Assembly (NCBI GenBank): GCA_910586775.1
Contig: CAJUJN010000022.1
Span: forward strand, 1-63,225
DNA length: 63,225 nt
From: an uncultured Acetatifactor sp.
Lineage (GTDB): Bacteria > Bacillota > Clostridia > Lachnospirales > Lachnospiraceae
Direction: 5' to 3'
Part shown: positions 58,726 through 63,225 of the stretch, one piece after another
How the letters are laid out: every line of letters starts with the position of its first letter
How positions within the stretch are numbered: the first letter of the stretch is position 1
Notes under the pieces: model-generated
The model's database searches: none
What the model was told of the DNA's origin: nothing
What the model saw: only the letters and a program-made list of their open reading frames with translations
Position numbers and translations under genes: made by a program

Positions 58726-58947
58726 TGCATCAATTCCGAACAAAATGCCGAAAGCACGATGGGAAATCTTTTTACTGTTGCAGAGGTTGAAAAGGTACAG
58801 GGAGCTGCACACTACGCAAAACCGCCAAAATCTACAAATCCGCCCAAAGCGAGCAATATGTCCGGAGGTCTTTCAGCATAGCTCAATGCAAGTTTCATTG
58901 TCCTGCAGTACAAACCAGGAAAAACAGACTAAGAGGAGGTACCCGCA

Positions 58948-59775
58948 ATGGCCATAAACACGCTCCAAATTATCCTGAACCAGGCTGCCAACGCACTTCA
59001 GCTATATCCCGCTGACAGCCTGTGGATAAAGCTCATCCCTGCCGTAATATCTGTGTTCAATGAATTGATTCTGTTTTCTGACGCAAAGGATGTGGAAGAA
59101 CGCCTGGCAGAATTAGAGACAAGAGTGGAGAGCATGGGGATAGAACAACAACAGTTTTCGGATCTTGTCAATGGATTAAGCCCACATGAAAAATATGCAT
59201 TTCGCAATTTCCTGAAACACTACTGCCTGGAGGCTTTGCCGGAGGTTACAGACGCGATGATCTGTGCGCTGGTAGATTTTGTCGCGGACAAAAAGTCGGA
59301 CATCAGGGAGGAGATCTGTGAGATCCTGAAGCAGTTTAATGCGGTTGATATAGAAAGCATGAGAAGGATCCGGGAAATCGTTCTGGATGAGGAAATAACC
59401 CGGCGAAGACGAGACGAGACGCTGGCGAAGATTGAAGAACAAAAAGGCAGGAAGTGGAAAGATACTGTTATATATCTGCCAGGAAGAACTATTCTCTGGG
59501 AGGATTTCATCGCAGTCAGGGGATGCGGGACAGATGCCGATGGAAAGAGAAAGGAATGGATTCCTAATGTACGTGAATTAATGACAGGCCAGTTTACGAA
59601 TTCGGAGGAGAAGGAAGTTGTCCTGTCGCAGTTTCCACGTTCCGTGATGAAACTGCAGAGCCTCGGTGTATTGATAATATATAACACCACCCTCACAGGA
59701 AGTTCGCCCATGTTCAATATCGAAAAGTTTATCCTGACCAATTATGGTGTGAAAATATTGGAGTACATATCTTAA
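58948..59775 (+). CDS. Protein of unknown function beside Rpn
   Basis: 275 residues not assigned to a family. Residues 1-45 are helical and partly hydrophobic (LWIKLIPAVISVFNELILFS), then a coiled coil (DVEERLAELETRVESMGIEQ), a helical middle (ALPEVTDAMICALVDFVADK) and a C-terminal winged-helix-like part (SRxVMKLQSLGVLIIYN-type FPRSVMKLQSLGVLIIYN). The layout, with a coiled coil and a terminal winged domain, recalls abortive-infection proteins such as the DUF4393 group, without certainty. A good AGAGGAGG is upstream of the ATG. 58726-58947 carries nothing supported. Confidence 0.55.
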   Translation: MAINTLQIILNQAANALQLYPADSLWIKLIPAVISVFNELILFSDAKDVEERLAELETRVESMGIEQQQFSDLVNGLSPHEKYAFRNFLKHYCLEALPEVTDAMICALVDFVADKKSDIREEICEILKQFNAVDIESMRRIREIVLDEEITRRRRDETLAKIEEQKGRKWKDTVIYLPGRTILWEDFIAVRGCGTDADGKRKEWIPNVRELMTGQFTNSEEKEVVLSQFPRSVMKLQSLGVLIIYNTTLTGSSPMFNIEKFILTNYGVKILEYIS

Positions 59776-59965
59776 TTGCTAAAGTGCAGAAGAAGTTTAA
59801 AACCATAGAGGTTACGCTTCGGAAACAATTCTGCATAATCTTACTTTTCACCTTTACAGCACCGATACGTGATGTAAAAATGAACCTGCAGAATAATATG
59901 TCTTATAGGAAGCAATCTCTTTGCTTTCTGTAAGATATCTTATTACCAATGCAGGGAGGAACAGG

Positions 59966-60451
59966 ATGAAGTATTTCAATACGGAAGGCCAGTGCACCCC
60001 CGGTATTCATTATATGGTAAACCTCGACCAGCGCCTGAAGTTCATAAAGGAACGATATATCGAGAGAGGCAGTTATTTCGTTATCAACCAAGGGCGACAA
60101 TACGGAAAAACGACGACTTTGCTTCTCCTGGCTGACTATCTGAAAGAGGATTACCTGGTATTGCCTTTTGACTTTCAGGAACTAACCTCATCTGTCTTTC
60201 AGGATGAGTTTAGCTTTGTAAGGGGCATCGTCAGATGTTTTAAGGAAGCGCTGGAGAATCATGCGGAAGTTTGTTGTAGAACTCAAAATATGGTATGGCA
60301 ACGAATATAATGAACGAGGAGAAAAAAGCTTCTGGATTATTTCCACCAGAAGACAGGGTATATGCTGAGCTTTAACTTCAATAAAAAGAAAGCCGTCGGG
60401 ATAAAAGAACTACGAATAGAAGACAAAATTCTTATAGAGGCAGTGGTTTAG
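59966..60451 (+). pseudogene. AAA-ATPase_like/PD-(D/E)xK nuclease, internally deleted
   Basis: The N-terminal 100 residues are the start of the AAA-ATPase_like family: MKYFNTEGQCTPGIHYMV, P-loop GRQYGKTTTLLLL. Near 60262 the frame passes into sequence whose other reading frame encodes the family C-terminus, KFVVELKIWYGNEYNERGEK, which keeps the E-x-K nuclease motif. A second shift then gives LLDYFHQKTGYMLSFNFNKK and ends at a TAG at 60451. The middle of about 300 residues is missing and the frame is broken twice. A strong ribosome binding site remains. Confidence 0.85.
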
Positions 60452-60504
60452 GGCGTTAGTCCTGGGGGCATCCCCACGGACAATGTCGCCTTCTATTCAT
60501 CCTT

Positions 60505-60714
60505 TCATGGTAAAGAACCTCGAGGCTTCAGCATGTTTATTGGCTGGATTACCGGCGTCAGCAGAATCAGAAGGCTGACGAACTGGCCGAAAATCATGGC
60601 GTTGGCCGCCCTGGAAATCCCCGTGTCGAGCCAGAATGCCAGCATAGGATCCAAGAAGACGTTCAGCCCCTTGTGGTGTAGATCTCCAATGCAGAATTCA
60701 CCGCACATCCACAC
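60505..60714 (-). pseudogene. MATE-family efflux transporter fragment
   Basis: The minus strand encodes LNVFLDPMLAFWLDTGISRA and AANAMIFGQFVSLLILLTPV, which matches the central MATE helices (usually LNIVLDPIFIF.. GISGAAIATVISQ..). Only about 50 residues are recognisable and the ends run into unrelated frames. It is a remnant left between the broken nuclease gene and the citE-like operon. Confidence 0.6.
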
Positions 60715-60736
60715 TGCTTATGGAAAGGAAAATACA

Positions 60737-61639
60737 ATGGAATATTTATTAAGAAGCATATTGTTTGTTCCGGCAAACAATGAAAAATTTATCGTCAAGG
60801 CAGGGAACTGCGAGGCAGATGCTCTCATATTTGACATGGAAGATGCGGTACCGCCCCAGGAAGAAGCAAAAGCCAGGATTTTGCTGGACCGATATCTGGG
60901 GATGGATATGTTTGCAGGGAAGCAATTGTTTATCAGGGTTAACAGGCTTGGGACTGATTCCCTGCCCGCTGACATGGAACTGTTGAAGCATGGTAATATT
61001 TCAGGGATTATCCTGCCTAAAATCAATACCGCGGAAGACGTATGCCAATTTGATTCCCTGCTTACGAAACAGGAAATCAAAAACAGTTATCCCGCCGGGA
61101 AGTTAAAAATGCTTCCGCTGATTGAGACTGCCGCGGCAGTGATGCATGTGAGGGAGATTGCCGGATGCAATGGACGGATTATCGCATTGCTGTTCGGGGG
61201 AGAGGACTTCCTGGACAGTGTGGGGGGAGAGCATCTGGAACCGCCGCAGGCTTTCGATGCACCCCGGTCAATGGTGGTCATGGCTGCCAGGATGAATGGG
61301 ATATTGCCCATTGATACGCCTTACCCGGATTTGGAGAACCGGGAGGGATTTATTGCGGAAGAGACGAAAGCCCGCGCATCAGGGTTTGCGGGGGTATTGC
61401 TTGTAACCCCGAACCAGATTCCATGGGCCCATACCTGTTTTTCGCCTGCGAAGGAGGAAATAGAATATGCGGAAGCGGTTATAAATGCCGTAAATGAGGC
61501 AAAGAATGCAGGGCGCAGCGTTGCGAAATTAAACGGAAAAATGATCGGGCCTCCGATGCAGAAGCGGGCGGAAAAGGTTTTGGCTCTTGGGGAGCTGATT
61601 CGCAGTAAGGAGGATAACGGGGCAGGAAAAGACCGCTGA
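60737..61639 (+). CDS. CitE-like HpcH/HpaI aldolase/citrate lyase subunit
   Basis: 300 residues. RSILFVPANNEKFIVKAGNC, ALIFDMEDAVPPQEEAKAR, FIRVNRLGTD, ILPKIN and the metal-binding ALLFGGEDFL and APRSMVVMAAR identify a CitE/malyl-CoA-lyase-type TIM barrel, which cleaves beta-hydroxyacyl-CoA or citryl thioesters. Citrate-lyase partner genes are not seen; the next gene is an acyl-CoA carboxyltransferase, so a CoA-ester route is likely. AAAGGA precedes the ATG; a longer upstream frame crosses the MATE remnant and was rejected. Confidence 0.87.
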   Translation: MEYLLRSILFVPANNEKFIVKAGNCEADALIFDMEDAVPPQEEAKARILLDRYLGMDMFAGKQLFIRVNRLGTDSLPADMELLKHGNISGIILPKINTAEDVCQFDSLLTKQEIKNSYPAGKLKMLPLIETAAAVMHVREIAGCNGRIIALLFGGEDFLDSVGGEHLEPPQAFDAPRSMVVMAARMNGILPIDTPYPDLENREGFIAEETKARASGFAGVLLVTPNQIPWAHTCFSPAKEEIEYAEAVINAVNEAKNAGRSVAKLNGKMIGPPMQKRAEKVLALGELIRSKEDNGAGKDR

Positions 61640-61659
61640 AACGGGAGGAATCATATATC

Positions 61660-63213
61660 ATGGCGAGTGCTGGAAAGATTGAAGAATTAGAAAGGCGCAG
61701 AATTGAAGCCAGAGGAGAAGACAGGAAGGAAAAGCAACATTCAAAAGGAAAACTGACAGCATGGGAACGCATAAACTTTTTATTTGACAGCGGTACTTTT
61801 ATTGAAACGGACAGGTTTCTGCAGCATCGGTGTAACTATTTTGGGATGGCAGAAAGGAAAAAAGAGGGTGATGGGGTAATAGCCGGGTACGGTCGTGTGA
61901 ATGGCAGGACCGTATGTGCCTATGCTCAGGATTTTACTGTATTCGGAGGCTCAATCAGTGAGATGAATGCCGGTAAAATATCAAACATCCAGAAAAAATC
62001 CCTCCAGATGATGGTGCCTATAGTAGGGCTTTTTGATTCGGGAGGCGCCAGGGTACAGGAGGGAATCCAGAGCCTTTCCGGCCATGGGGAGATTTTTTTC
62101 AATAATGTAAAGGCTTCCGGCAAGGTTCCACAGATTTCTGCGATTATGGGGTCTTGCGCGGGAGGGGCGTCCTATTCGCCTGCGCTGACGGATTTTATCC
62201 TGATGGTAGAGGGGACAAGCAACATGTGCATCACCGGTCCAAAGGTGGTAAGGGAGGCTATCGGCGAGGTGTCTTCCCTGGAGGAACTGGGAGGTACAAA
62301 AGTACATTCCTCCATCAGCGGGATAGCGGATATGGTGGCGAAAGACGATGCGGAATGCATAGAATACATAAAAAAATTGTTATGCTTCCTGCCAGACAAT
62401 TTCAGGGATATGCCGTTAAGGAGCAATTGCGTGAATTATGCTGCGGAAAAGGAAAAGCGTATCGGCAATATCCTGCCGGAATCAAATCGGCGCATTTTTG
62501 ATGTCCATAGCCTGATTGAGTGTCTGGCGGATGACGGAAGTGTGTTTGAAATAAAGGAAAAGTATGCGCGGAATATTGTTACGGCATTTGCCAGGATAGA
62601 CGGGAGGGCGGTAGGCATTGTGGCAAACCAGTCATTGGAAAAGGCCGGGTGTATAGACATAGACGCTGCGGACAAGGCGGCCCGGTTTATCCGGATTTGT
62701 GACAGCTTCAACATTCCGCTTGTAAATCTGGTGGATGTCCCCGGGTTTTATCCGGGGAAGGATCAGGAAAGGAGAGGGATTATCCGCCATGGGGCTAAGA
62801 TGCTTTATGCTTACGGCGAGGCTACAGTGCCTAAAATAACAATGATTGTGCGCAAAGGCTATGGCGGCGCCTATCTGGCAATGTGCAGCAAGGAACTTGG
62901 GGCGGACATGGTATATGCCTGGCCGGAGGCGGAGATGGCTGTTATGGGGGCAAAAGCAGCAATAGAAGTGTTGTACAAAAAAGTACCCCAGGAGGAGAAA
63001 ACAGAGCGGATCAGGGAATATGAAGGCCAGTTCCTGAATCCGTATGAGGCCGCGCATATGGGGTATGTGGATGAGGTAGTAACTCCGGAGGAGACGAGAG
63101 GCAGGATAATCAGGGTATTGGAAAGCATGGAAATGGGCGCGGCGAATAAAATGTTTCATGGGAATATACCTTTACTCATACTTCGCATACTGATATATGC
63201 TAAAGAATTATAA
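61660..63213 (+). CDS. Acyl-CoA carboxylase carboxyltransferase subunit
   Basis: 517 residues, full length for PccB/MmdA-type proteins. The N-terminal half has KLTAWERINFLFDSGTFIE, GYGRVNGRTV, DSGGARVQEGIQSL and GSCAGGASYSP; the C-terminal half has VDVPGFYPGKDQERRGIIRH, GAKMLYAYGEATVPKI and RKGYGGAYLAMCSKELGADM. These form the two crotonase-like acyl-CoA and carboxybiotin sites. It moves CO2 between biotin and an acyl-CoA, as carboxylase or as sodium-pumping decarboxylase; the latter is common in anaerobes. The biotin carrier and other subunits would lie past the window edge, 12 bp after the stop. Confidence 0.9.
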   Translation: MASAGKIEELERRRIEARGEDRKEKQHSKGKLTAWERINFLFDSGTFIETDRFLQHRCNYFGMAERKKEGDGVIAGYGRVNGRTVCAYAQDFTVFGGSISEMNAGKISNIQKKSLQMMVPIVGLFDSGGARVQEGIQSLSGHGEIFFNNVKASGKVPQISAIMGSCAGGASYSPALTDFILMVEGTSNMCITGPKVVREAIGEVSSLEELGGTKVHSSISGIADMVAKDDAECIEYIKKLLCFLPDNFRDMPLRSNCVNYAAEKEKRIGNILPESNRRIFDVHSLIECLADDGSVFEIKEKYARNIVTAFARIDGRAVGIVANQSLEKAGCIDIDAADKAARFIRICDSFNIPLVNLVDVPGFYPGKDQERRGIIRHGAKMLYAYGEATVPKITMIVRKGYGGAYLAMCSKELGADMVYAWPEAEMAVMGAKAAIEVLYKKVPQEEKTERIREYEGQFLNPYEAAHMGYVDEVVTPEETRGRIIRVLESMEMGAANKMFHGNIPLLILRILIYAKEL

Positions 63214-63225
63214 AAATCAATTGCT

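Noticed and set aside
58667..58957. 96-residue frame between the Rpn-like ORF and the unknown gene
   Set aside because: It overlaps both neighbours, has no ribosome binding site and no coding-like composition.
1..63225. tRNA, rRNA, riboswitch or CRISPR features
   Set aside because: No cloverleaf, conserved rRNA segment, recognisable riboswitch core or regularly spaced repeat array was found by reading both strands; a covariance-model search would be needed to exclude weak cases.

Overview
The window looks like chromosome from an anaerobic gut Firmicute of the Lachnospiraceae type. The evidence is moderate GC with strong AGGAGG ribosome binding sites, LacI/FGGY/fucose-isomerase sugar genes, a DUF4867 protein, GHKL/LytTR two-component genes, COG2426 and COG3044 proteins, sortase B, and IS66 and IS1634-like elements. 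The assignment rests on gene content only. No rRNA, tRNA or CRISPR array was seen.

Layout. (1) 1-9.3 kb: a tandem hairpin repeat, a LacI regulator, a COG3044 ABC-class ATPase, a secreted lipoprotein hydrolase, a GNAT acetyltransferase carrying a 15-bp minisatellite, a helically phased TTGAAGT array in front of an AlbA_2 (Schlafen-type) regulator, and a WYL regulator. (2) 9.3-13.6 kb: a LytTR/GHKL two-component pair divergent from a decayed pair of ABC exporters. (3) 13.7-21.2 kb: SGNH esterase, DUF4867 protein plus xylulokinase, a three-gene translationally coupled module built around a Panacea (SocA/DUF4065) antitoxin, an EEP phosphodiesterase and a type I sulfatase. (4) 21.3-28.4 kb: a polar amino acid ABC importer whose ATPase and permease genes are bracketed by two copies of one MITE family, a GNAT protein, DUF3892, an L-fucose/L-arabinose isomerase family enzyme and an unannotated 36-residue membrane peptide. 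(5) 28.4-35.3 kb: housekeeping genes (glycosyltransferase, hisC, COG2426, methyltransferase, hslO, nadE). (6) 35.5-53.9 kb: a large cell-surface polysaccharide locus, preceded by a 0.42-kb AT-rich segment between inverted copies of a 42-bp hairpin. It holds an HTH protein, sortase B, an LCP ligase, a sortase substrate, a polyprenyl-phosphate sugar transferase, CapC/Wzz/BY-kinase, glycosyltransferases, EpsG, CDP-glycerol transfer genes, an AsnB-like/DUF362 pair and a flippase, and it ends at a clear terminator. (7) 53.9-60.7 kb: a mobile or degraded zone with an IS66 remnant, an intact IS1634-like element with a passenger gene, an Rpn nuclease with a detached C-terminal ORF, an unknown gene, an internally deleted AAA/nuclease pseudogene and a MATE fragment. 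(8) 60.7-63.2 kb: a CitE-like lyase and an acyl-CoA carboxyltransferase whose operon probably continues past the window.

How the genes work together. The polysaccharide locus contains the steps for building a Wzx/polymerase-type polymer with phosphoglycerol side groups, controlling its length through BY-kinase and CapC, and attaching it with an LCP enzyme, together with a sortase and its substrate. LacI, xylulokinase, DUF4867, isomerase and sulfatase suggest use of host or dietary sugars, but these genes are dispersed. A recurring feature is short in-frame tandem repetition inside coding genes (12, 15, 18, 33 and 75 bp units).

The best candidates for something undescribed are the Panacea three-gene module with its unrecognised third protein, the inverted-repeat-flanked leader of the polysaccharide locus, the phased TTGAAGT array, and the two small palindromic element families.
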